Shown here: positions 27,201-40,677 of the stretch, in pieces
How positions within the stretch are numbered: the stretch's first letter is position 1
How the letters are laid out: each line of letters starts with the position of its first letter
NCBI GenBank assembly: GCA_013396915.1
Contig: VWZL01000810.1
Location: 434,001-498,000 of the forward strand
DNA from: Stercorarius parasiticus
Lineage: Eukaryota; Chordata; Aves; Charadriiformes; Stercorariidae
Length of the DNA: 64,000 bases
Direction: 5' to 3'
Translations under genes and position numbers: made by a program
Notes under the pieces: model-generated
What the model was told of the DNA's origin: nothing
Database searches by the model: none
What the model saw: the letters and a program-made list of their open reading frames with translations, nothing else

Positions 27201-30200
27201 ACTACTTCTACTTCCATAGTAGATCCCAGATTTGATGCTCTTCAAAGATAAGATTTATATGAAGTACCACAAGCCATTAGAAAAAGAGTCTTTAAAACTG
27301 GTTGAGAATGTGGACTTAGTGTTAAGGGCACATACCTTAAGAAATGGACAGGTGCCATCTCAGTTCTCTTCCCTTTGCCCCTCCCTATTAGACTTCAAAA
27401 ATACTTTAACCTGTCTAGGTGGAAATATTCCTGGCTTTGTCATTTAGCTTTCTTGAGCACAATCTAGAGAATGTTTGTCAAATTTATCCCTAATCTACTT
27501 AGAAAAGCTGCCATGATCACCTTAGAATAACTTTTATATTAGCGTGATGTGGAGTTACATCTGAGCCAAGTTCTTAGAGGTAAAAAAACAGTTGGGTCCA
27601 TTTTACTATCGAGACTGTTAAAGAAATCACTGGTTTGCTTTTCACCTCTATGTATGCAATTGTATTACACATCATCTCTCCCTAAGGGAGAAGTCAAAGG
27701 GTTTAAGTATGCGCAAAGGCAGCACAGCATGTGTGGCACCAGCGCTTTAATACTCTGATGCTGACACTCCTCTGATGGTTTCAAGCCAAGTGATCTCCAT
27801 GTGGTGATCATGAATAAACGTGACCAAAAGACAGCAGTGCTTCTGCAGACCTTACACGTCAGATGCTAAGCTTGGAGATATTCTGGTATATACAGTTTAA
27901 ATGGTCACTGCTTGATTACTTCCTCACCTGTCAGTACTTTCTTATTTATTTTCAAAAAATAATCTGGATCGCTTTTTTAAGTTGCCTTACCGGGGAAATT
28001 TTTGCAACCCATTCCCTAACTAGGACATCATGTTTGTCAGTGCTTCATGCTGTGCCCTATAAGAGCACTCCAAATAGTTAAGATAAACATGAATTTTTGT
28101 GAACTTTGCTATATAAAATCTGAAAACACTGATTCTGATCTCTTTTGGAAAAGAGCAGAAATGCATTTACATATGCATACAAACCAGTCCACAAAGCATT
28201 CTTTGGTACCTTGGTAGTTCATGAAAAATTGCAACTTGGCTGTGAGAATTCAAATTATATTCATTGGCTAGCAAAAAATTAAAAAATAAGATCATATATT
28301 TCAGTACTGAGTAACTAAAAATCTTCTGAAAGTTTTTTGTTGGTTTGCTTTTTCTCTACAATTTGTAACTGATATTAGAATAATTACATTCTTTCAACAA
28401 AGCAGAGATGAAAATAAGAAGAAATCACTTCTTTCATCAAAATACCTCAGACTATATCAATGGCTTTGCTGAAAGTAGAGGATGATTGCCTGTGCTTCAG
28501 CTCACCATGGCTCTGAACAAATTAGTTTCATGGATTTTGAGATGTTGAAGATTTTCTATCTGAAATTGGCCTCCTGTCATTTAACAATTAACAAAATTAA
28601 GGATGCTAGCTTAAAATTTTGTTGCTTGAGTAGGAAGGCAAGGTCTTTTATACAGGAATTGAGTTATATTTTGAGGATGTATGGATTAGAGTTCAAGTAA
28701 CAAGATGGCATATCTCTTATAGGTGAATATTCCAGACGTGGCTGGAGAATTGGGTAGGCATTGCTGTTTTCTCTTTTCAGTGATTAATGCTGTCTTTGTA
28801 CTTTGGAACCACTGCTGCACTTACACCTGTCTGAGTTCCTCATTTAAATGCAAATGCTGCCCTTGAAAAAGAAGTTCCACTAGTATGCAATAAGTTCAGC
28901 AGTAGTTCCAGCTGCTCCCTGTTCATCAGGACAACTTCTGTACAAAGGTGACTGACTAGGCAGCTACTTCATCCTCTGGTGAAATCAAAATAGGTCACTC
29001 GCGTAATTCCTGAGTGTTTCCGGGCACCGAGTTCAACAAGGTCTTTGTGAATGATATAATTCATCCAATTCTACAGCTTCCCAATTTCAAGATATATGTG
29101 TTCCTGAGAAAAATTGCTTTATCTGGAGGTTTTTTACTATTACTCCCCTTAATGATCTGAATTACTTCCCCAGTTAAAAAGATGTACATTTTAAGTGACC
29201 TGGCAGATTTAACAGCCTCCCAGTTCTTTCTTTGGCTCATTTTTACTTCAGATTCAGCAAGGTGCAAAAGCAGTTATTATATACTGGGTACAGGTACGGT
29301 TCTCTTCTTGGTTATGTCCACAAAGAAAGAATAGTCTTATAACAGGGAGAAAAACTTAAATTTGTGCTATCAATTTCTAACTATGGTCCCAGAATACTTA
29401 AACTAATTGACTTGACCAGCATCACTTAGCTGCAGTGTTAATTTTGTGTCCTCTTCTGTCCACATAACCTTTTATTTATCAGCAATTCAGAGTAGTGACT
29501 GCCCTTTGTGAGTGCAAAGGGGTCCTGACCCTACCATATAAAATTAAATAAATGCTGCCATATAAGGTAAAGTTTAATAAAAATCAAAAAGGTCCTCTTC
29601 TCCACTGAATATGTTTAAGATTGCCATTAGAAGACGCACTGCCGGATAACAGATCAAATTCCTTGTTGGAAACAGGAAGCAACAGCGGTTACTTCACCTG
29701 CTTATACAATTACTAGGTTTAAGTCCTAAATGCCTTCTCAAAAGGCCCCAGCCTCCATATACTAACAGATTATCAGTGTATTTATCTTGGGTCTGTTCCC
29801 TCTGTATTACTGGCCTAAGCAGGTGTGGTACTTTGAATCCTGGAGAAAGAGAGGTATTGTTTATCTGAGGCTGAAGAATGTGAATAGGAGAGAATAAATC
29901 AGAAGTGCAATGTTAACGGTGTAATTTTAAAAGGTAATTTAACTGTGATTTGCCAGTGACTGCTCATGGCACAAAAAGTTAATAATGTTGGGATGTCTGT
30001 GCACAATCACATGTAGTATCTGCTGTGCAAAGAAGCACATCATTGCGTGCGGTAATTTTAACTACGGAGTGCCTGTGTTGCCTTTTTGCTTACTGTTTCA
30101 CATTTGGGAAGAGTGAATTGTTTCTGGATAACACATTTAAATTCCTTTTACATTAGCTATTTATGTGTTCATGAAACATTTATTCGAAGTGATCAGGAGA

Positions 30201-30659
30201 AGCTATTTCCTTATCCCTGCAAGCACCACAAATACAGAGTTAAATCTTTGAGAAACAAGCTGTTGCTGTCACTGAATTGTTCCCTAGCTACTGGTACTCA
30301 AGCCTTCCCGGAGGCAAACTAAACCAATTCTGGAAAGCTCCCAGACCCTATCAGCTTCTGAAACAAACCTCCTTCTAAGATATAGTTTGTTTTCCATGAG
30401 TTAGCTTGAGGCTCTGACGTAGTAGAGACCTTAGCAATGCACTGAGTCATGCTGGGCTATGAAAACATCTTTGGGGTGCTTTGTTTGTGCCTCACGTTGC
30501 TCAGCTGATAAGCAAGGATGGTTGTTTACCAAGTCTCTGAATTGCGCTCTACGAGTTTTGGATTCAAGGCTCATAAAGAGAGATGGAAGGACAAAAGAAT
30601 CTTCTCAAGAGAGGACACAGATGAACTTCTTAGGGCTAAGCAGACTCAGTGTTTCACAT
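24291..30659. other. Intergenic DNA, no gene recognised
   Basis: AT-rich and essentially free of repeats I can name. There is a 12-base tandem duplication (AGAAATTATAAG) near 25830 and a short GGTTT-rich patch near 25985. ORFs stay under about 95 codons. Confidence 0.65.
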
Positions 30660-30774
30660 TTCTCTTGCAGGGCCAGAGAACATGGTTTAGTGGTGGTTTT
30701 GGCAGTGTTGGGTTAATGGTTGGATTTGATGATCTTAAAGGTCCCTTCCAACCTAGATGATTCTATGATTCTAC
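30660..30774 (+). mobile_element. CR1 LINE 3' end (short copy)
   Basis: This is a severely 5'-truncated CR1 insertion retaining only the 3' UTR: 'catggtttagtggtgg', 'gttgggttaatggttgg', 'gatgatcttaaaggtccc', 'ttccaacctagatg', then two ATTCTATG-type repeats at 30760-30773. Lack of a poly(A) tail is normal for CR1. It is less eroded than the 6.3 kb copy, so it is probably younger. The 5' boundary is uncertain by about 20 bases. Confidence 0.88.
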
Positions 30775-33700
30775 AATTTCCTCCTGCATGGCATCCAGCT
30801 GGCCCACCTGCATGGCAGCCCTAGAGGTGGGAGATGACGTGCGCTGTAGCAGCTTTCTCTGCCTGACCGTCCAAGAAGGGAACTGCTCCACCCACCACTG
30901 CGGGGCTGCCTTTCGCTAACAGCAACCTCCAGAAACCCAGGGAGGCCAAAATTAGACACAGCAGTTTAGATAACCGGGGGAGATATTACAGTCTTTTCCT
31001 TTGTTCATTCAGCATCACTAGTGCAGCAGGCCAGCTCCTGAAGCACTATATTTAGTTCAAATTAACATCGTTTGGTCACACGTGTGGATGCATTTTACCT
31101 ACGTGGTATCTTTGAGAGTCAGATAAGCTTTGCCTCCACACCCTTCATTTTGTATTTGTAAACAGGTCTCTTGGTTCAGCTTCATTCCTCATTCAGCTAT
31201 AAAGGAATGATAGAGGATTTCAAGCTGAAGAGTGAAATAGGGGTTTAACAGCCCCTCATTTCTTCCTCCCTCATCCAGGAGCCCTAACTGTCTTCAGCAG
31301 CTGTTTGGCCATTGGAGCAGCACAGACTCAGCTCAGCAGTGACCAAGTCAAAAGCAAGGGGGCTGTTTACCCTGTGCACTATAAGCCAGTGGTTTTGAGG
31401 CGAGGTCTTCACATCATAGTACAGCTGCCCAGTCCTCTGCCCCAGGAAAGGCTGACTTTAAGTCCTTTAACCTCAGTGCTTCTTTTCTTACTTAAACACA
31501 GAAAAAAGGAAACAAGTGATCCTCATTATAAAGTCTTTTCTCCTAACCTGTCATGAGAGGTCTGCGCCTTGCTGCAGTGTCAGCTGTGGGTAATCACTTG
31601 CTTCCTCGGTCTTGGATTCGGAGTTTTCCTGGCATCTCTCTCAATCCGAGCAGCCTGTTGGCTTTTGTATTGCCTGGTTAGTCTCAACCAGGAGGCAACT
31701 GATAAAACAGAGGCGAGGCAGGGCCCACGCCTGCCAAACAGACAGGCCACCATATAAAATGACCTAGGACTGTACATTCTGCCAGAGCAGAAGAAAAATA
31801 GTTATCAAATGAATGTACTAGTAAACAAGCAATATCCAGGTACAAGGCTGTAAATTGCTCTAAAGGAAAGGCTTAATTTTAAAATGAAAGACAATGTTGT
31901 CATTCTGTAGCAATTAAAAGGGAAGTGGGGGCAGACAAGGGAGAGAGTTTGATCAATGGACACAAATTTGACTGTGGCAAGGTTGTTAAAATGTAAGAAT
32001 CGAGGATGGAAGAGAGGGAGAAATGTCAGAATTTAACAGAATTTGCTCAGATACCTTCAGGAAGCAGATAAAAAAGAAAAGTCCTGCAAATATTCAGTCC
32101 TCTCACCTCCAAAATGATGCGTACTGCCTAGTGGTTTTGTTTACTCTTCTACTGAAAGCAGCAAGCTCTGCCCTACACCTCTGCAAACCCCCTTCTGCTA
32201 AAGAGATTTCCTGGCTGTGCCAACGGATTAGGATTTTGCGCTTTGGGAATTCTGCTCCCTGTTGTATTCCTGTTCTTTCTATGTAGTTCCTAAATGAAGG
32301 TCATTAATGAAGTTCTTAGTCTGGAGAAGCACATAAATTATTTTCCCTAGAAAGGATGGCAAACACTCTAAACAACTCCACCTACAATATATCTGGCAGT
32401 TACTATTGTCAGCCTTAACAAATGTTTCTCCAAAAGACATTATGTATATGTCATCGTGCATAGAGATGCATAAATTAGTGACCAAAATTAGCTTCAAAAT
32501 GCTCAAGTAGCTGATAGAGAAAAACATTTCTTGCAGGCAGGGTCACCATTTGGTTAGGCCTAGTTCAAAATAAGCTTAAGCAACTCATTGTACAGGAATA
32601 AGTGAATACTGGAAAATAAACTAGCTCAGAGCTTTTGTTGTGTTGCACAGATATGTCTAGCAGTATTTTTGTCCTGCACTTCCCATAACAGATCTGCTGT
32701 TGCTCATACAATGATTATGTCCATCTGCCAGATGCATTCAGCTCAGGGAAGCAGGCAGGTATGGACTTGACTGAAAAATACTACCTCCCTGCCGGTCACT
32801 GTAAGAAAAACTTCTCCAGATTGGAGTTGTCTGTTCCGGTCTTGTGATGTACGTGGTGTTACATGTGGCATGAGTTTTGCAGTGCTGATGCTTTTCAGCT
32901 AAAGAGAGAGATGAAATTTTGGGTTTGCTTTAAAAATGTATTGAACATGTTGAAATAAAACACCTTTCTTTTTGTCTCAGATGTCAGTGGTGACTTTGCG
33001 GTTGTCTTTAGTGGGACCTCCTCAGAACTGTGTGTTCAAGCATGGTTCAGGCTGTGAATGAGTTCTGTAATGCCCAAACAATTTAGTAACGGGAATTACC
33101 ACACTAAGACTTTGAAGAGCAGAAAGGAAATAGATGGTTTTACCAAAGGACTTGAATGCATGGACTTCTGCACTATGAATCACTGGGGCTCCTCACCCAC
33201 TAAAGCCAAACACAGAACAGAAACAAGTAGGTAGCTGTTTTCTGTGCTGTGTACGAAGAGCAGCTTTATCTTTTAAATGGTCAAGAAGAACTATGGAACA
33301 AGGAATATGAAAAAGAGCTTCCCTGAGAGGAACACAACTCTCAAGTCTAGTATCCTGTCTCATCTCTGCAGCATATAGCTACAGATTGGAAGAAGCGCAA
33401 AGGCTTGTTGGCCAAGATGGAAGTGGAAGTCTTTAGAAGGAACAAGACTCAAGAGTTCGGCAGAGAAAAGCATGAAAGGAAGATTACGTGGAACACAATT
33501 ACATTGGGAAAATGGATTGGATGATCAGGGTAGAGGGGAACACAACCAGAGTCTATACTGTAACTGTCAGCTGATAGGCGCTTATGCAGGATAAACAATG
33601 AACCAAAAAACTAGTAAAAACATAAGAAGCCTCCACTGTAATTTAATTGCTGCACTGTTTATTGATAGGGGTTCAAACCAAAACACTAGCAAGTCAATGA

Positions 33701-33964
33701 TGCTTCCTGTCTGCTTGTCTCAGGCTGTCCAGGTGCTTCAGAGGACAGAATCTGTCTAACATCACTGTTCTATGATTTTAATTTGCTGTCTCCCTCCACA
33801 AATACATGCCAACAAAATGAAGCAAGCAATAAGTTGAATAACGCAAAATAATGTAATTTTTTAAATCACTAACTTATTGTCTCCCTGTTCCTTAATATTT
33901 ATCTAAAATAGAGAAAATTACTCAAAGTGTACTCTGATGTACTTTCATGTTCCCAGAAGTGAGT

Positions 33965-34027
33965 TGGGTTCGTGTGTGTTTTTTGTGTGGGTTTTGGTTT
34001 GGGTTTTTTGGTTGGTTGGGTTTTTTA
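33965..34027. repeat. T/G-rich low-complexity tract
   Basis: GGGTT and GTGTGTG-type units, including TTGGTTGGTTGGG, over about 60 bases. There is no regular period, so it is an irregular T/G tract and not a telomere-type array. Confidence 0.85.
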
Positions 34028-37000
34028 CCAAGGAAGTAGTAAACAAGTTTGTTCCACAGAGCTATTAGAACTCCTCACAAACATAAAGCCTTTCTCTTGT
34101 CACAGAACTTAGTCAACATTCATAACCCACAGATCCACTGTGAATATGACTATAAGTAAATGCTTAATGAAGGTACCTCTACGTACCCCTGTTGAAAACA
34201 GATTTTGATGGTCAGACTTCTACTCTAGTCAGCTGGTAGTTACTCAGCCATCTGTAAGTGGTACCAGTAAAGCGTCACCTGATTTTAAATACAGGTATTC
34301 TGATTTGCTTCTCCTAATCTTGATCTTGAAATTTAAATGTCAAGTGGAGGAGGAGGTGTGAGTCAAATGGGGTTTTTTAACAGTTTCAGCATTTGCATAT
34401 TGCTTTGAAAGTATGAGGCAATACAGTACATGCCAGTTCTGGAAAGCCTCTGTCACTTCTGTGGCACTGGAAAGTTACACACTCAATAAGGACCAATCCT
34501 TGTTGGAGGACTTTACGTTTGTTTCCTAAATGCCTTCATTTCCTTTCACAGGTATCAAAGTTAACTAAATATCACTGTCTGAACCAAGCTTTTCCATCAA
34601 GCAGTCTACTGGAACAGATGAGCACTCACTTTGTGGCTTATACATCTGTATCACAGAGATATACCTGCATCTGGAAGATGATGCCTACTGTAAGTCACAG
34701 GTGCCCCAAGAGAGGCTTTCATGTGTTCCCCATTGCAGCGATCCTACGCAGCACTGTGATACTGGGGAAGAAATCAGGTATGACAATTTCTAATGTATTC
34801 TTCTGTGTATGATGTGCCATTGGCATGTCTCCTGCAGTCTGAAGATATCAATCTGACATACACCCACTGTGATGTTCCTCAAGCCACAGTATTCCTCTTG
34901 GGGGCCTTCCAGCAGTTTTGCTGCCACATTAGGTCAGCTCCACTGCCAGAAAGTAGCTGCAGCGTAGCCAGAATTTCCCCATTCACTTCTCTCAAAACGT
35001 CTTCCTGGACTTGTACTGAAATGCCTGGTGAATGTGCAAGTGGCTGTGGGAAGTCAGGTCCTCACTTTCAATACTACACAAGGGAGAAAAAAACCAACTC
35101 ACTGGGGAAACCCCCCAAAAAGGGAGTCTGGGCCATGTCGACCTGTGTAAAGATACAATCTGTGAATTCTTCAGGCACAATGCTCTTGGCAATTCCTGTT
35201 TCATCTCTCATGGAGCTTCTCTAAGTGCTGTTATACTGCTATGACATCTGACTTCGAAGCCACGGAGTCATGAGTGACATAGGTCTTTACAGCCCCTGAC
35301 ATGGACATTGTCATTATGTAATCTGTGTGCCACCACAAGTTTATTTTTACAAGCATTTTTGTGCCCTCTGTAAGCACTTGGCAATTACTGGTGACACATG
35401 CTCCATGATTTGGGGACACAGGATTGAAAAGGACATCATTGGTTCACTAAGTGCGGTCTCCTGTATATAATCCTGTTAACAAGTTAATCAAGCTTTAATT
35501 TAATACCTAGGTACCGTGTTTGCCTCTGCTGTTCCTGGTAAATGCCTGTTCTGGACCATCACTCCCGAGTTCAACCCAAGATGTATCTCATTGTCCACCT
35601 TTGTGAACAGATGAATACTGAGGCTGTTCTGCATAGGAAACAAGTCCTATGAGCAGTGCAGGGAAATGGTATTGCCTCCTAAGAAAACACTTGCCTAAAT
35701 AGAAAAAAAACTGCCGGTTTTGTTTCCTGAACCTCCTTATCTCTGTCTCTGTCATTTCAGCTGAACAGATCTCTACATTTAATGATCAAAGCGTATCTGC
35801 ATGCTGAGTAGATGATACCGCACCGCTACACTACACCGTTTCTTGCTGTTCTCTCTGCAGAGACTTGCAGGTTTTCTAAGAGGAGATGTATGAGAGAAGA
35901 CTATTTTGGGGAATGACATCAGATCTTTGGTGGGTAATGGTGCCGAAAGGTAACAAATGTGAAGCAGCTACTTCCCAACTTTTTGTCCTGAAGACTCATA
36001 ATTGATCAGAACAATTTTGCATGAAAATTTTTTTCTCATGAATGTTCTTTATTGCTTTATATCAATTTAATCAAATTCCTATTTAAAGATTTTAAAACAT
36101 GAATTTAAAATTATTTCAAGACTGAAAATTGAGGGGTTTTTTAATCTTATGATTATTTTTACATTTTTTTTATATCAACAGTAACGGTGTTAAGAATAAC
36201 AGATGCTAAGTGGGAAGGTGTTTCAGTATGCAAGAAGAAAGCATGTTGCTCTAGAGAAAAAGAATATATCCATCAAAACAAGTAGCGGACTTTGCTTAAT
36301 CATTGCCTCTTTGTTACAGATCAACTCAACTATAATATTACCCAAAAAAAGTAAAACTAAGAAATAACTAGCCAGACCTTCAGTTTTAGTTGTATGTTTA
36401 TAAAATATCCAAATAAGCTTACTTTGTACTTGAAATCAATGTTCAGGTACGGTCCTTTCTACTGTTTGATTTCTCTTCACCTGAATTCCAAGACAGCCTG
36501 ATGTAGGCAAGCATCAGTCTAAAGACTGCTTTCAGATTCAGTGAAAGACCAGTGCTTACTTATGTTCACCAAGTTCAGACCACAAAAAGAACATCCCAAA
36601 CTGTGCAGAAAATCGTGCAAAACAGAAGATTCCTTGTATTGAGACCAGAATTTGTTTTTCTAGAAACTGGACATACTTCATGACCACATCTCTTCTACTA
36701 GAAAGAAGATGACTGCAACTATGCTCCCATACTATCTGGGAATAAAACATAACATTCCTCATGTAGATGAGCATCCATCTCTCCCATTGTATACAAACAT
36801 CGCATACACTGAGGACTCAGTGGGGTTATTTACTGTCCTGGTGGGAAAAGAAAAAAAACTTTTAATCCAAAGGAGGGTTAGGTATAAGCATTTATAGGAG
36901 TGGTACCAGTATTTTGCAAGGTTTATGGCACAGGTAGGCAACACAGGAAGGAAGCAGCATAAAACAGCTCACAGCACTCAATAACCATTTAGGAATAACT

Positions 37001-40000
37001 TTCCCTCCTGAAACTGAATACAGGGAAATAAAAGCCTATGTTATCTGCTCTTGAATTTAGGCCAGGACTTCAAATCTAAGTAAGATAACAAGCTCCACTC
37101 CTACAAATAAATACCACAGTGTCATAACTGACCACAAGAGGTCAGAAACTCAGCAGTCCATCTTATTCCAAAGGGAGGCTGGTTATATTTGATTTTCTAA
37201 TGAAAAGGCTGAGTATCCTTAACCTTAAACAAATGATTGTTTTTCCTTTGATTTTCTTTGGAGATATAAGAGGATTTAATTTGAAAGCTTTGAAGGACTG
37301 AGCTCTGCCCTCGGCTAGCACATTCTCTTATACCCTCAAGCTGGTGATGTCCTTCCCACCCAACTCTTAGGTGATGCTTCTGTTCTAGCTCTATTGCTAT
37401 CCTGGTAAGTGATACTCAGTAAATAATGTTCTCTCTCTTTTTTTCCCCCTCACACCTTTTGACTGCATTATCTATTAGACTGTAAGCTCTTTGGCAAAAG
37501 GCATGAAAGTTACCATCTGCCTGTGTAGTGAGTAGCACTCTAAGATATAAAAAAGAAATGCTTATGATAGTTACATCAAAGGTAAAAGATCCATTAATGC
37601 TAAGGCAGAATACACTGAAGTCAGGGACTCCCAAACTTGTCCCAGCTTTGCATTCCACTTTTATCAGACAAATACTATAAAAATCCTTCTGAATTACTGG
37701 GGACCCTACTTGAAACTGCCAACTGTTTGAGCTGCAACTGCAAATTTGTTCACCTCTGACTGTAACGGTTAAGCTGGTTCTTCTGTGGAAAGGCCGAGGG
37801 AGACAAACACACAGGTACAATTGAGAAACATCACTTGAATCATTGTAGCCAATTACCTCCATAATTACATAATAAATGTTTAGCAGAACCTCTACTCCAT
37901 ACAACAAAAGCTACAAACACTTCTTGGGAATCTACAGCAAGCTTAAACCATGTAATTTGTAACTCCAAAGCCACAAACCACAAATGTAGAAGTTCCAGTT
38001 ACACAAGAGCACTGGATAAAATATTAAAAGCTATAATATATAATACAAGCTGTGTCTCCTGCTGGCTGTCAGTGTAAGGGTGTCACTAAGCATTTCTGCA
38101 CACCATTAGTACAGAATAAGACATTTTACTTCCAAGAAATTGCTGCAGAGATTCAGATGGTAGGCAATCAGTTTCATTCTTTTTTGCATGTCCCAAACTA
38201 ACAAGTCATTGGAACAGAAGATGATTATAATAATACAGATTAACTATTATTTTTCTGAGCTCAATCTAGGGGCCGGGAGCAGGGGGTACTGGTCACAACA
38301 TGGTTTGTGCATTATTCCTTAACAATCTGCAATTAGAAAGTCAAATATGTTTTTGGAATAATGATGGCAGTTGCTCAAAGATAGATGTCTACGTGTTGAT
38401 TATATAGCAATCCCCTTCAGCTGAGACACATACTGTCCATATAGGTGAAATGAGAGAGGGAAGGAACAGCAACCTCTTAATACTTTCCTTTCAAAGAAAC
38501 CTCAGCTAGCATTAGCACCGTTCCCACCTAGCTGTGTAACCAGGCAATGCAATCTTGCGGACTCAGAGCAGGCCTGCAAGATCGAAAGAGCTTTTCTGTG
38601 CCTAAATTTCTACTGCTTGAAAGACTGGAATAAAACCTAACTGATAAGGAACATGTGAACATCAGAAATGTTGACTTGCTGTAAAGAGCGGCAAACAACT
38701 ACTCAGTACATAAAAACCAGGCTAGGTTAATGTATTTGCTCTATAAACAAGCATCTAGAAACTACTCCTGCAAGTCAAACGATCACACCGCAGCCATAAG
38801 TTCTCCTTTAAAAATGAACACGCTTCTAGTCCATTTGGTTATGGAGACACAGTTGGTAAACATGAACACAACAGAGTGATACAGTCCCAAATCTACCAGG
38901 AGAAACTGCTGCATTCATGTACCCATCAGGACAACTTTAGGTATCCTTATTTCCTAGCAGACGAGGATCTAGTAGGATGATTAAAAAAACGTGGTGTTAT
39001 CCAAGCATAAAACTTCCAGATGTTAGAAAAGTGTTGCTGCCACTTCTGTCTCTTTGATGGTCAGCAGGATCCCTGCTGGCTACTCTTGACACTTAATGAC
39101 AAGAATGGGAGACCACGCTTCCACACAAGGGAACAATGAGTCCCGTAAAACTGTCCATGACTGTCGGTTCCACCTGGGTAGTAACAGACGTGACACTGCA
39201 AAGGAATCTGATGTCACAGCAATGCCTGGTCTGGAGCACTTTTATTTTCCACTAAATTGATGCTACTGTGGAATTCTGTTCTGTGATGTTCCCATACGGG
39301 GTTAAAGGCGGCCCTCTGTTCCTGCATTGCTGCTTGCTTCCTGGTGCATTCTTCAGGTGCATGGTACCTGCTGAGCCCAGGGGAGGGAACCCCATTCTTC
39401 AGAGATACTACGTAAAAGAAGGACTTTATACTACAGCATAAAAGCAGTCCCTAGCCCTTCCTCCCCCTCATTTGTGAAAAGATGGCTGCAAAAATAACAA
39501 ACATACAGAAACTTGCAGCAGGTGGTACAGTGCCTGGATAATTCCAGCAACAACCATCTGCCCTCTAGTTGCAGCAAAAGCAGGGGGTGGATGTGGAGGT
39601 GACTCAGCTGAGAAAAGCAAGTAGCTCAGCTGAAGCTGAAAATCCTACTCATCTTAGAATGCTCTGATTACATTTTTTAAAGGACCATTCCCATGATGTG
39701 AAAATACAACCTAAGAAACTTGCTTTTACAAGTATTGTTACACATAACACCAGCCCTCAACCCCATTTCTTGGGCTTTGCTGGCTGCTCCTTTAAATAGA
39801 GCTTTACCAAGCACTGCTCCAAACTCTAGTCCTCATTATGACTTGGAAGATGTCATAACTCAAACCAGATAACAATCCTTCCCCTGACCTAGAAAGGTAC
39901 CAGATCTCCTTGTGCACATTTCTTACTGCCCACCCTGTCACTGCAAAGCAATAATGTGAAATTAGCGTGTTCCCTCCCATCACATGGTGCTACGTATCAG

Positions 40001-40676
40001 GACCTGATCGCAACAGCACTCCAGTGGGAGTTGCAACAAGAATCTCTGAGGCTTAGACTTACACTTAAAATTTTTCTAAACTACTTGATGGTCAGGAGAG
40101 TGATCGCCCTCAAAAAAACCCACACAAACATAGCATGACTTGAAATATAATAGCAAATGATTTTTTGCCAGTGCAGAACAACTATTTTAAGCACTGGTTT
40201 AGATTAGATAAAAAAAAAAAACAAAAACCTCTTTTATAAGCTGCGTTTCCAGTAGGCTGCTGGTAGCTTGGTGTAGACTATAGGTATCTTGACAAATGCT
40301 TTAAGGATTACTAAGCTCTGAGCTAGAAGCTCTATTTTCTACATACTGTGTTGCAATATGGGACTTGCAAGAGCCACTCTGCTTCTGGTAGTTCTTTTAC
40401 AACATCAACAGAAGGGAGCAAAAATAGCTCCCATCTCCTCTATGATATAGCAAATGTGCAAGGAAAGCAATTCTGTTCTCTCTTCATCCTACTGTTGAGC
40501 TCCTCTAATCACATAGAATGGAAGTGGGTTTTTTTTCCAAATGGGCATTAGAGTTTGCTTAAGATGTTGCTAATTATTGTCAAATGAAGATCAGTTAAAA
40601 ATAATGTGCCTTTTCTTCTTTGCTAATACTTATACCATCCCTGAAAGAAAAAAACCAAAAAAGACAGAGCAAAAAG

Positions 40677-40677
40677 N
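40677..40677. other. Ambiguous base (N)
   Basis: A single undetermined base inside an A-rich stretch. It marks a sequencing or consensus uncertainty and does not interrupt any recognised feature. Confidence 0.99.

Noticed and set aside
33965..34027. Interstitial telomere-like sequence
   Set aside because: The units are irregular GGTT/GTGT, not TTAGGG repeats.
34552..35224. Two neighbouring ORFs with an acceptor (34551), donor (34777/34778) and second acceptor (34837)
   Set aside because: Joining them gives a stop codon immediately, and the intron would be only 60 bases; no recognisable peptide.
37416..37907. 163-codon minus-strand ORF, the longest after CDX4 exon 1
   Set aside because: With this amount of AT-rich DNA in six frames about one such ORF is expected by chance; there is no domain, no repeat structure and no known peptide.
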